Assembly: GCA_021848145.1 (NCBI GenBank)
Contig: JAJZMX010000004.1
Span: 124,001-188,000 of the forward strand
DNA length: 64,000 nucleotides
Source of the DNA: a bacterium
GTDB taxonomy: Bacteria; Patescibacteriota; Saccharimonadia; Saccharimonadales; UBA4665
Direction of reading: 5' to 3'
The notes below the pieces were generated by a model. It did no database searches, was not told where the DNA came from, and was given only the letters and a program-made list of their open reading frames with translations. Every line of letters begins with the position of its first letter. Within the stretch, counting starts at the first letter, position 1. Below, piece by piece: positions 54,940-64,000 of the stretch. Position numbers and translations under genes: made by a program.

Positions 54940-56175
54940 TTAGGCTTGTATTTTTTGCTGTCTTTTGTAGCTATTTATAGTTCGGCTGTAGATAGATACT
55001 AAATTTTCTGTAAGTAGATCAGGCAAGTATTTCTTATTAACTTCAAGGGAGTTTTTGGCTAACCTTTGCCTGAGCCTACGGTTAGATATTAATTTTCTAA
55101 CCCCCTCTGACATGCTGTCAGCGTCTGGTTTGGTTAAGATACTGTTGGATTCTTCCACTCCTACGCTTAAGTGGTTGTCGCAGTAAACTATTGGCAGACC
55201 TGCCGCACAAGCTTCAAGCAGTACAATCCCCTGAGTGTCGAACCTGTATGAAGGCAAAATAAAGATATCGGATTTTCTAAGTTCTTTGGCTATTTGTCTT
55301 TGAGATAGTCTCCCCCTAAGAACCACCCTTTTGTTTAGCTTGTATCTGCGGATCAAAAAACGCATCCTTGCTTTCTGGGTGCCGTTGCCGACTATTGTCA
55401 GACGCCAGTCTTGGTTTTTGGGTAGTCGCCTAGCCATCTGTATAAGTACACTAGGTCGTTTCTCCTTATCTAAACGTCCTACATATATAAGTTTCACTAG
55501 TTTTTTTCTGCTAATTTTACGGGTGTTCTTAAAACTCATGTTGGAGAAAGTTGGTAAAACTTCAATTTTATTATTACATCCTCTTGATCTAAGTATTCTT
55601 CTGACATGCTTAGAGGGAACTATTAGTTTGTCAGCTAGGTTTATGGTTCGGAGTATATATATCCAGCTCAGCCTTACCTTAATTGCCATGGTTTTTCTCT
55701 CTTTATCTGTTATGTAGTTTGGTGGGAGCTTCGGGGTTTTTAGAATTATTGATTGGATAATGTATAGGATTAGCATTCTTAGTAGCCCTGAGTTCCAGCT
55801 TTTTATTTGCTCAGGAACCAGAGTATGCATGGTGTGGATGTGTGGGATGCCGAGTTTTTTAGATATATGGTTGCTTATATATGGAGCACAGATAGGAGTT
55901 TGGCTATGGATGATGTCTAGATTGTGGGAGGCGAATCTTTTAGTAATGCCCGGATATGTGAACATGATTGGGTGATCCGGATAAATGCCTCTTATCGATG
56001 GTAAGCGTATGGTGTTTTTCGGTTCACGCTTTGGGTTCTTTCGGCCCTGGCTTGGGCAAAAAATAAAAACCGTATGTCCTTGGCTCTCTAGCTGTTTAGC
56101 GTAGCTTGAGATAGATATTTCGGTTCCACCAATAGAGGGAAAGTAATTGTCTGTGACGATTCCTATCCTCATCAA
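54940..56175 (-). CDS. glycosyltransferase family 4
   Basis: 'DNYFPSIGGTEISISSYAKQLESQGHTVFIFCP', 'YVGRLDKEKRPSVLIQMARRLP', 'EACAAGLPIVYCDN'. Confidence 0.93.
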   Translation of the reverse strand: MMRIGIVTDNYFPSIGGTEISISSYAKQLESQGHTVFIFCPSQGRKNPKREPKNTIRLPSIRGIYPDHPIMFTYPGITKRFASHNLDIIHSQTPICAPYISNHISKKLGIPHIHTMHTLVPEQIKSWNSGLLRMLILYIIQSIILKTPKLPPNYITDKERKTMAIKVRLSWIYILRTINLADKLIVPSKHVRRILRSRGCNNKIEVLPTFSNMSFKNTRKISRKKLVKLIYVGRLDKEKRPSVLIQMARRLPKNQDWRLTIVGNGTQKARMRFLIRRYKLNKRVVLRGRLSQRQIAKELRKSDIFILPSYRFDTQGIVLLEACAAGLPIVYCDNHLSVGVEESNSILTKPDADSMSEGVRKLISNRRLRQRLAKNSLEVNKKYLPDLLTENLVSIYSRTINSYKRQQKIQA

Positions 56176-56232
56176 TTCTAATTATTATACCAAACAGTTT
56201 TAGGCCGGTTCTCATTGACCCTGAATTTATTC

Positions 56233-58083
56233 TTAAGCAACGCTATCTATAAGATAGGATGCATCTGGTGGGAGCACGATCGGTTTGTTTAGGTCTATAT
56301 ATTTGCCCTCCTGTCCCTTCTGGGGTAGGGATGTAAAAGTTATAGTTCCATTTGTTTGGTGGGCGTCAAATATGTAAGCAGGTGTTGTATTTTGGGAGAA
56401 GTTTGTGATTGATATAACTTGTCGACGAGCGTCATTTGGGTCGGCTCTGGCAAAAGCAAGCACATCTTTGTTATCATTGTTTAGCCATCTTAAATTATTA
56501 CAAATTTTTAGAGCATTGTCGTATTTGCGCCTCAGTAATATGGCTTGTATAAAGCTATATGGTGAACTCGGGTCTCTAGCTTGTAAGTACAGGTTATCTC
56601 TTAAATAGACTTTTTTATCTACCGAAGGCAGCCATAGGTTCTCTCTTTGGGCTCTAGAAAAACCTCCATTTACTGATGAATCCCATTGTATTGGGACTCG
56701 TTCAGCATCTCGCATGCCTGTTTCAGCGTCTATTTGTAGTTCTTTGGGTATTTTTACGTTTGGCCTTCCCATCATGTCCCCTTGCCAGGTGTAGAGAGCT
56801 CCAGGTAATGAAGCTAACAGAAGGTATGCTGCTCTAGCGGTCATGGGGGAGTTGAGTCGACTACGCAATGTGTCGGTATCGTGATTACCGGATACCTGGT
56901 TGGGAAGGGCGCCAACTAAATCTTGCATACGTGAATAATATTCTCTTAGAACTGAGCGAAAGTTTTTGGCTGACCAGTGATTGCGATCGGTATTCAACAG
57001 GGTTTCAAAATTGAAAACATTAGCAACATTAGGAGCTAACTTGTCTAATCGGTCGTCGTGGGTTAAGGCGCTAATCCAGTCTTCAAGGATAAAGCGTACG
57101 TTTCTGTCTTTATATTTTTCTTCTCTAAGAACCGAAAATAGATCCTTTGTATATTTTCCTAGCTCTGGCCAGTGACTCATTAACTTTTCCTGTTTCCATT
57201 GGTCGTGAGGATTACTTTTGCCAGAAGTGTACTCTCCAATAGCTGTACCTTTTACTGCTATGCCCTCGTTTTTAAATTTAGGATCTTTACCTATATGGTT
57301 GATTACGTCAACTCGGAATCCGTCTATACCTAAATCCAGCCAGAATCTCACTACGTTTTTTATCTCTTCTCTCACTTTGGGATTAGCCCAGTTTAGAGTT
57401 GGCTGCTGTTTAAGGAATTCTGCAAGATAAAATTGTTGACGTTTTTCATTCCACACCCATGCAGTGACGGCGGGTATGTCAACTTCTTCTGGAATATTTC
57501 CGCCATATTGCTCACGCATCTTTTCTAATTGGGGCAAGGAAAATATACTTGTCCAGTTGTTCGGTACAGTTAGACCCTCCGGTAATCCTGTTAGTCGGTC
57601 CTCGGCGACTATATTATCTGGTAATTCCCCTTCTATAGGGTCGCGCCAAATGTAATAATCTTTGAAGCTTTCATAGTCACCATTATTTGGGTCGCTTGAT
57701 GACTTAAACCATGTGCTCTGGTCTGAAGTATGGTTAGGAATTAAATCAAATATGACACGTATGTTTCTAACGTGAGCTTCATTGATTAGTTCCTTAACGT
57801 CGTCTAAGTTGCCCAGGTCAGGGTTAACCTGGTAATAGTTTGAGATATCGTAGTTGCCGTCGAGCCCTGGCGATTCATAAATAGGACCGAGCCATATAGC
57901 AGTGATGCCCGATTCTCTCATCCAATCTAGTTTGCTGATTATGCCTAAAATGGAACCTACTCCTAGGTGCTCTTCCCCTTCCCGTCTTTCCTCTTTGAAG
58001 GTACGTGGGTAAACGTGCAGTACGTTATCGTTCCAGCCGCGTTCTTCTTGGTCTAGAGGCGTATTGCCTATAAACTCGTGCAT
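56233..58083 (-). CDS. GH13 alpha-amylase-family glucosidase
   Basis: 'VIFDLIPNHTS', 'GFRVDVINHIG', 'SGNHDTD'. Confidence 0.92.
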   Translation of the reverse strand: MHEFIGNTPLDQEERGWNDNVLHVYPRTFKEERREGEEHLGVGSILGIISKLDWMRESGITAIWLGPIYESPGLDGNYDISNYYQVNPDLGNLDDVKELINEAHVRNIRVIFDLIPNHTSDQSTWFKSSSDPNNGDYESFKDYYIWRDPIEGELPDNIVAEDRLTGLPEGLTVPNNWTSIFSLPQLEKMREQYGGNIPEEVDIPAVTAWVWNEKRQQFYLAEFLKQQPTLNWANPKVREEIKNVVRFWLDLGIDGFRVDVINHIGKDPKFKNEGIAVKGTAIGEYTSGKSNPHDQWKQEKLMSHWPELGKYTKDLFSVLREEKYKDRNVRFILEDWISALTHDDRLDKLAPNVANVFNFETLLNTDRNHWSAKNFRSVLREYYSRMQDLVGALPNQVSGNHDTDTLRSRLNSPMTARAAYLLLASLPGALYTWQGDMMGRPNVKIPKELQIDAETGMRDAERVPIQWDSSVNGGFSRAQRENLWLPSVDKKVYLRDNLYLQARDPSSPYSFIQAILLRRKYDNALKICNNLRWLNNDNKDVLAFARADPNDARRQVISITNFSQNTTPAYIFDAHQTNGTITFTSLPQKGQEGKYIDLNKPIVLPPDASYLIDSVA

Positions 58084-58103
58084 AAGAAACCTATTTTACC
58101 ACA

Positions 58104-59129
58104 TTAATTAGAAAAAACCAATGGTCTTGGCTGGTTCTCGCGGCGTTTCACTGGTTGGACAGACACGATTTTACTTGCCAGAATAATAAACATTGCCCCT
58201 GACCAAAGAAGTGGATTTGCCGATTGCCCCCAACGTTTAAGCCAAATAAAGTGTTGGTTTGGTAGTTGCAAATAATCTTTGGTTTGTTCGGGTAGCCAGC
58301 CGCGGTCATTCATTTGTTTTGTGATCCACTTGAGTTTTAGTAGTGCTTCTTCTCTACGTCCCAATTTAAGGTAGTACAAACCTAAAAGAGAGGTTAATAC
58401 CGGCCATTCTCCTCCCCCATAATACTCATCCTTAAGGTAGCGGTAGACTCCACCGTCAGGAGCAATTAGCTCTTGCTCAATCCTCTTTAGATAAGGCTCA
58501 AATTCACTGTCAGACACCGCGCCGAGTAACGGGCAAAGAAGCAGGCTTGCGTCATTTTTTTCGTGGTTTAAGTCTATGACTTCCTTTACTTTGGGCGCTT
58601 CTGGATGCTCATATGCTGCTAAACCGGCGTATACGCAGGCTAAACTTGCCGCATGTATTCCCAAGTTCTCTTCCCAGCAGTCAAAAGACGGCTCGTACCA
58701 TTTAGTTGCCAAATAATGCTGTATAAGGCCAGTGGCATCTTTATACTGCTCTATGCTGCGGTTATGTCTTTTCCCGTGTTCACTAATTGCCCAGAGTAAG
58801 ATTCCAAATCCGTCGATTTGAAAGTTATTCCATGGCTCATTAGATTCTTTGCCATCAAGTTTATAGCGTGCATCAATTTTTCCTCCAGATAAAATATGGT
58901 CACGTCGAATGTTAATTAGGGTTGAGCACCATCCGAAAAATTTTTCTGCTGATTCTATATCCCCTGCACGGCTCATCGCGTCTGCAATAAATGAGCCATC
59001 CCTGAACCAGCAATACCTGTACTTTTCAAAGTTAGGTGATGCCGGGTAAGCTCCACTATCATCCTGATACGTACGAATGGTGGATGTGCATAATCCAATT
59101 AACTTAGATACGTCAGTAGTATTTTGCAT
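58104..59129 (-). CDS. GH15-like glucoamylase-family protein
   Basis: 'YRYCWFRDGSFIADAMSRAG', 'GFGILLWAISEH'. Confidence 0.8.
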   Translation of the reverse strand: MQNTTDVSKLIGLCTSTIRTYQDDSGAYPASPNFEKYRYCWFRDGSFIADAMSRAGDIESAEKFFGWCSTLINIRRDHILSGGKIDARYKLDGKESNEPWNNFQIDGFGILLWAISEHGKRHNRSIEQYKDATGLIQHYLATKWYEPSFDCWEENLGIHAASLACVYAGLAAYEHPEAPKVKEVIDLNHEKNDASLLLCPLLGAVSDSEFEPYLKRIEQELIAPDGGVYRYLKDEYYGGGEWPVLTSLLGLYYLKLGRREEALLKLKWITKQMNDRGWLPEQTKDYLQLPNQHFIWLKRWGQSANPLLWSGAMFIILASKIVSVQPVKRRENQPRPLVFSN

Positions 59130-59180
59130 TTTTGTTTTAGTTTTAACTATTCAATAATAACAGCAACTTATAAACAAAGG

Positions 59181-59651
59181 CTAATTTAGGTGTCTTGTTT
59201 TGACGGCGTTTGCCATTTGTCGCTCTTCGCTACGTTTCTTGATTGTCTGTCGCTTGTCGTAGCGTTTCTTTCCTTGGGCAATGGCAATCTTCAGCTTTAT
59301 ATACCTGCCTCGGTTTAGTATCTCAAGCGGCACTATGGTCCTGCCTTGTTGTTTAGCCTGGATCATTTGGTTTATTTCCCTTCTTTTAGCTAACAAACGC
59401 CTAGTGCGAGTTTGGTCTTGGTCGCTAATTCTGACTGATCCGGTACCGCTTATAGTGGCATTAATTAACCATAGCTGGTCATCTTTTATGGTTACGTATG
59501 ACCCTACAAGATTGCCAAGCCCTAGTCTTAAAGCTTTAGTTTCTGCTCCACTAAGTTCCATGCCGACAATATATGTATCGCCGATGGCGTAGTCAAAGCG
59601 TGCCCGTCGATTGACGATCTGTTTGGGTTGTCGGCGTTTCTTGCTTGGCAT
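59181..59651 (-). CDS. smpB: SsrA-binding protein
   Basis: 'YIVGMELSGAETKALRLGLGNLVGSYVTIKDDQLWLINA' and 'RYDKRQTIKKRSEERQM'. Confidence 0.92.
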   Translation of the reverse strand: MPSKKRRQPKQIVNRRARFDYAIGDTYIVGMELSGAETKALRLGLGNLVGSYVTIKDDQLWLINATISGTGSVRISDQDQTRTRRLLAKRREINQMIQAKQQGRTIVPLEILNRGRYIKLKIAIAQGKKRYDKRQTIKKRSEERQMANAVKTRHLN

Positions 59652-59682
59652 AACATCTTAATTGTATAGCAAAAGAGGCCTT

Positions 59683-60855
59683 CTAGCCGTTTAGATGGTT
59701 AAATAGGTACTCGCCGGTATGGTAATGGTTGGCAGCGAATTCTTTTTTGGCAACGTTCCATAAACTTGGGTCATGTAGAACGACTTTTCGGTAATACCAA
59801 TATTCTGAGCCCCACATAATAACATCTTTCATGCCAGTGGCTTTAGAGAAAGTGAAGCGGTTCTTTAATCTAGTAGCATTTATTGACTTATTCTGCTCTG
59901 CCAAACTTGTTTGAGGTATGGTTTTTCCGCTTGGTGGCCAGGCTTCTGCCTGCATTTCGTCGATAATCATATTTTTACCCTGGTAGAGTTCCTGAACTCC
60001 AGCCAGGAATGAGTAATACCAGGAAGGAAACGGGTATTGAAGATATCTATGGGTTAGGTTGGCATCCCAAACCCGTTTGTAAACTGAAATACCGTAAAAG
60101 GTAGGTGTCGGGTTGCCAATTGGGAAACCAATGGCATTGTTGCTTCTTGGGATGTCGATTGGAATATGGTGGCCATCTAGCTTCCTAATAAGGTTGTATT
60201 CGGTAATCAAGCGCGAGCGACTAAAGTTTGTGCAATCCCCGAAGCCCTTGAGGAAATACTCGTTTTCTAGTTCCCATCCTTCTAGGGCCGGATTGTTCTT
60301 GTACCTATTAATAACTTTTGTCATAAAAGCTAGCAGCTGTGGCTCCCAATCCTTCATTGGTTTATTTGTGTTGATCCAGCCAGGAGCATGACATTCAGGC
60401 CATCTGGGTTGTCTAAGTCCTACCGTTAAAAGGACCTTGGCGTGTGCGGCGTTAGCCATTTTGAATTCCCAGTCTAATTGCGAGAAATTGTAGTGGCCCG
60501 GACTAGTCTCAATGTCACTCCAGTAGCTAGTCAATCTGAATTGTCTTACACCGATTCCAATCAGTGCCGACATAGTTTGTTTTGGGTTTACTCCCAAACT
60601 CTTAGCATAGTCTGGTATGAAGCTAACACCGTAAGTTAGTGGAATATTGTTCTGTGTAGATATATACCACTCACCTATACCATAAACCGTAGCGAAGAAC
60701 AGGCCGACTATTATTGCTATAACCGTAACGATTTTATGGATCCAGTTGCCATGCCAATAGCGGCTTGGCAACTTTAACAGGTACACCCCAAACAGCTTCA
60801 GCTTGTTCTTGATTTCTTTGAAATCCAACTTGTGTTTAGTATTTGGCATTGCCAT
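59683..60855 (-). CDS. membrane-anchored clan-A glycoside hydrolase-like protein
   Basis: TM then 'GIGVRQFRLTSYWSDIETSPGHYNFSQLDWEF', 'GWELENEYF' (NE acid/base), 'MIIDEMQAEAW' (nucleophile E). Confidence 0.7.
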   Translation of the reverse strand: MAMPNTKHKLDFKEIKNKLKLFGVYLLKLPSRYWHGNWIHKIVTVIAIIVGLFFATVYGIGEWYISTQNNIPLTYGVSFIPDYAKSLGVNPKQTMSALIGIGVRQFRLTSYWSDIETSPGHYNFSQLDWEFKMANAAHAKVLLTVGLRQPRWPECHAPGWINTNKPMKDWEPQLLAFMTKVINRYKNNPALEGWELENEYFLKGFGDCTNFSRSRLITEYNLIRKLDGHHIPIDIPRSNNAIGFPIGNPTPTFYGISVYKRVWDANLTHRYLQYPFPSWYYSFLAGVQELYQGKNMIIDEMQAEAWPPSGKTIPQTSLAEQNKSINATRLKNRFTFSKATGMKDVIMWGSEYWYYRKVVLHDPSLWNVAKKEFAANHYHTGEYLFNHLNG

Positions 60856-60916
60856 AAGTATACAACCTGGTCTTTAGCTAACCCTTAGGGCATGTATTTA
60901 AAGACATAGAATATAT

Positions 60917-62215
60917 CTAAGAGTACTTCTTGATAATCCTGCCGAGGGTTTGGGCACTTTCTCTAATTGAACGTTGTTGAGTCTTTCTGTCTACTTCAAT
61001 TAAACCGAACTTAGGCCAGAAACCTTCGCTCCATTCATAGTTATCTAGTAGTGACCAATAGAAATATCCCTGTATGTCGGCACCGTCTTCTTTGGAGTGC
61101 ATCATTTCAGCTACATGTTCCTCAATATATTTTGATCTCAGCTTGTCTTTCGCGTCAGCAATTCCGTTTTCGGTAATCAGTATCGGTAGCCCATACTTCT
61201 TAACTTTTTGGGTAACACTATATATTCCCCTTGGGTAGAGCTCCCAACCCATGTCAGAGCGTGGGCTGTTTTTAGTTTCCCAGCGTTTGGCCCAATTTGC
61301 TGGATGGCTGAAGTTGGCTTTTACTAGCATCCGCATGTAATAGTTAACTCCTATATAGTCGATACTGCCTTCTAAGCGGTTAAGTAAGTAGAAATCGGGA
61401 ATGTAGCGCAGTTGTTTTGTGAACAGCCAGCTAATGGGGTCTTTCCTTCCCAGCTGGAAATCTATAATACTATTGGCCATGCCTATTTGAGCGTACGTAT
61501 TAATATTTCTAATTTTAGAAGTGGCCAGCTTATGGGCTTTTATAACGTTTTTTAAATATTTGTATCCGTTTATAGGATCAAAGCTCATGTTTGGCCACTC
61601 TGGCCAGGCTCCACCACCCAGGTATCGCATCAGTAGATAGCTGCCTGGTTCATTTATGGTGCAATAGTATTTAACGTTGCCTAGGTTACTAGCTACAGCT
61701 TCAGTGTAATTTGCGAACATTTCTGGCACATTTTTACCGTGCCAGCCACCGTGATCTTCAAGCCAGCGTGGGTTTGTAAAATGGTGAAGAGTAACTAGCG
61801 GTTCAATCCCCCTGGTTCGTAGCTCAATAACTACTTTGGCATAATGATCAAGCTCGTCTTGGTTGTATTTGCCTGGTTCTGGTTCAATACGTGCCCACTC
61901 AACTGAAAATCGGTATGCGTTTAAGCCAATCTTCTTAATAAGATCGAAGTCTTCTTTGTAGCGGTTATAGTGGTCAGCAGCAGTGCCTGAAATATAGTTC
62001 TTTGGGTTAGCCGCTTCTTCTTCTACTTCTTGCCAGTTTGGCAATTCATTTTTTAGTCTAGCCTCTGCATTGCTGGCAAGCTTAGCCGCGACTCTACTTT
62101 CCCAATTGCTCCAGTCATTATTTTGGTTGCCTTCTACTTGGTGCGCGGCTGTCGATGCTCCCCATAGAAATGTTTCAGGTGACTGGTTGGCCGCGTCGGG
62201 TTTTGGTTGTGGCAT
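60917..62215 (-). CDS. GH1 beta-glucosidase
   Basis: 'FLWGASTAAHQVEG', 'CTINEPGSYL', 'ILITENGIAD'. Confidence 0.95.
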   Translation of the reverse strand: MPQPKPDAANQSPETFLWGASTAAHQVEGNQNNDWSNWESRVAAKLASNAEARLKNELPNWQEVEEEAANPKNYISGTAADHYNRYKEDFDLIKKIGLNAYRFSVEWARIEPEPGKYNQDELDHYAKVVIELRTRGIEPLVTLHHFTNPRWLEDHGGWHGKNVPEMFANYTEAVASNLGNVKYYCTINEPGSYLLMRYLGGGAWPEWPNMSFDPINGYKYLKNVIKAHKLATSKIRNINTYAQIGMANSIIDFQLGRKDPISWLFTKQLRYIPDFYLLNRLEGSIDYIGVNYYMRMLVKANFSHPANWAKRWETKNSPRSDMGWELYPRGIYSVTQKVKKYGLPILITENGIADAKDKLRSKYIEEHVAEMMHSKEDGADIQGYFYWSLLDNYEWSEGFWPKFGLIEVDRKTQQRSIRESAQTLGRIIKKYS

Positions 62216-63815
62216 TGAATGTCTCCAGGGGTTTGTTAAAGATAAGCCTTAGGTGTGCATTTAGGGATGCAAAACTAATGAAACCAATTAGAGCCAGTGG
62301 TTCCAGCGCCCACTGTAGCACCATTAATATATTCTTTGATTTACCGTACCTCGACGGTCTCGGTGGCAAACTAAGCATACTGGCAGTGACCGGAGTAATG
62401 AGCCCAATTAAGGCTAGAAGCTGCAATGCACTGGTTATGTAAGGTAAGCTTGTAATTAAAGCTGACGGATGCGCATGACTGGAAAGTATTAGTGGCAGCC
62501 AGCCGCCAATAGCCAGGACTATTGGAGCTGTTGACCAGGCGATGTAGTCGTCAATTTGTCTTAGAATATGGATAATCTTATTCGGCCAGCTTATTTCCTT
62601 GTCACGCCAGGCTTGCCTGATCATCCATGGAGTATCAGCCGTACCCCATGCCCATCTAAGTAGTTGGCGGAACTGGGCAAGGATTGTTTTTAAATAGCTC
62701 TTGCTTAGCACTGCGTCCTGGTAAATTGGAGCCCATATTGGCAGAGCAAAATGGTCGCCATTAAAGGTAAAGTAACTGCGCCAGTACTGGTGACCGTCCT
62801 CAACTACTACTTCGACATTCCAATAGTCTACGGTTTGCAGGGTTTCTAGACTTTGGGCGTAGGCCGAGAAGAGCCTTAGGCGATGTGGCTGCATAGCTCC
62901 TATCATGAACCAAAAACTACTGTCTGTAGCTATGACCCTGACGATCGCCGGAGCATCCCATATGTTATTCATAAACAGAGGAATGGGTTGGTAAGAGCGT
63001 TGAACTCGATTGTTTGTGACAGAATAGGTCCAGGCCAATGCCGAAAGATACTGTGGGTGTGGGCGGTTATCTGCATCAAGGGTAGTAACCAGTACCTGCT
63101 CGGATGGTATTGAGTGTTTTTTGCAGTAATTAGATAAGTATTTAGCGGCGCAAGTTATGTTTCCGGCCTTAGCCTTGGCTTCTCCAGGAACTTCATCCGG
63201 ATGTTTAACTGCCTTAGCGAGCATAAATTTACTGCTATATTTGCTTACCAATCTGTTAACGGCAGCTTCAACTTTAGGTCCACCACGTTCCTCATAGGCG
63301 ATCAAAAGCATAATACGTTTTGTGTCATATTTGCTCTTAGATATTGCCTTGATCGTTGACTTAATTATGTCTTCCGATTCGTTATACACCGCTACTATTA
63401 CAGCGTGGTATATCTCATCGGGGTTTAGTCTGGATTTCTTAGCTATTCCAGAGTAGAGCATTTCGTTATACCACCTTTCAGCCCTGGTCTGCCAAAAACC
63501 CTTAGCGGTAACTAGATTTGGATGATCTGCTTTCAGATCTTCGAGTTTGGCTTGCCAATCTATACATGAAGAGAGCTTAAGATAGTAAAAGCTAGCTAGT
63601 AAACGGTGGTTGTAGCCAAATAATCTCACTAGCCACGCAACTATATACAGGAGTATGACTACAACTGCTACATCTACTAAAAAGTGGCTCAATATAAAGA
63701 GTAGAGCCAGGAATATGAATGGGAGTAGGCCTGTAAAAAGTTCTAGTAGCCGCTGCTTTAAATCTCTAGGTTGGCGGTTCGGCACTCGTGAGGAAGATCT
63801 TGCCGGAAAGTTCAT
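62175..63815 (-). CDS. glycosyltransferase family 2 membrane protein
   Basis: Multi-TM; 'YHAVIVAVYNESEDIIKSTIKAISKSKYD', 'VTTLDADNRPHPQYL'. Confidence 0.88.
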   Translation of the reverse strand: MNFPARSSSRVPNRQPRDLKQRLLELFTGLLPFIFLALLFILSHFLVDVAVVVILLYIVAWLVRLFGYNHRLLASFYYLKLSSCIDWQAKLEDLKADHPNLVTAKGFWQTRAERWYNEMLYSGIAKKSRLNPDEIYHAVIVAVYNESEDIIKSTIKAISKSKYDTKRIMLLIAYEERGGPKVEAAVNRLVSKYSSKFMLAKAVKHPDEVPGEAKAKAGNITCAAKYLSNYCKKHSIPSEQVLVTTLDADNRPHPQYLSALAWTYSVTNNRVQRSYQPIPLFMNNIWDAPAIVRVIATDSSFWFMIGAMQPHRLRLFSAYAQSLETLQTVDYWNVEVVVEDGHQYWRSYFTFNGDHFALPIWAPIYQDAVLSKSYLKTILAQFRQLLRWAWGTADTPWMIRQAWRDKEISWPNKIIHILRQIDDYIAWSTAPIVLAIGGWLPLILSSHAHPSALITSLPYITSALQLLALIGLITPVTASMLSLPPRPSRYGKSKNILMVLQWALEPLALIGFISFASLNAHLRLIFNKPLETFNATTKTRRGQPVT

Positions 63816-64000
63816 TTAGTCTCCATTATATAGGACAATTAAGGTGACAATAACTTAATTTAGTTTAAGTTTCCTTCTAATGTCCTCCTCATTAAATGTA
63901 GTTCCATCTATTTTTATTGGATGTTCATCTTCGGTTGGGATTTCCGTGTGGTCGCATAGGTGGTTAAATTCTTTTTCACTCATCGTGATTATATATCCGT

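Overview
AT-rich, gene-dense bacterial window. The gene content (SmpB, CPR-type secreted proteins with short N-terminal anchors, many small hypotheticals) suggests a Patescibacteria/Saccharibacteria-like genome; this is inference and I could not test it. Core content: MFS and ABC exporters, Bcp peroxiredoxin, VKOR-like protein, beta-lactamase-family hydrolase, GH15 glucoamylase, SDR dehydrogenase, MetK, MscS, SmpB, and a carbohydrate block at 55-64 kb (GT4, GH13, GH15, clan-A GH, GH1, GT2). Main finding: a divergent PafA/Dop-family Pup ligase-like gene (34836-36251, +) lies convergent with a small ORF (36261-36518, -) whose C-terminus, LVRNFVQKGGQ, is a hallmark Pup tail. This is a candidate pupylation locus with an apparently duplicated Pup helical segment and a Glu at the catalytic Asp position. 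Other notable items: (i) a group I intron of about 226 nt splitting tRNA-Asn(GUU) at 54545-54845; (ii) a SAM-I (S-box) riboswitch with an SD-sequestering hairpin upstream of metK; (iii) a 27-nt near-perfect direct repeat of the tRNA-Asn 3' end flanking a VbhA/Fic toxin-antitoxin module, with a decayed Fic copy nearby; (iv) a CCA-adding enzyme carrying an N-terminal HhH/EndoIII-like domain; (v) a three-gene secreted repeat-protein cluster with intergenic hairpins; (vi) decayed genes, including a full-length YjbQ frame interrupted by two amber codons.
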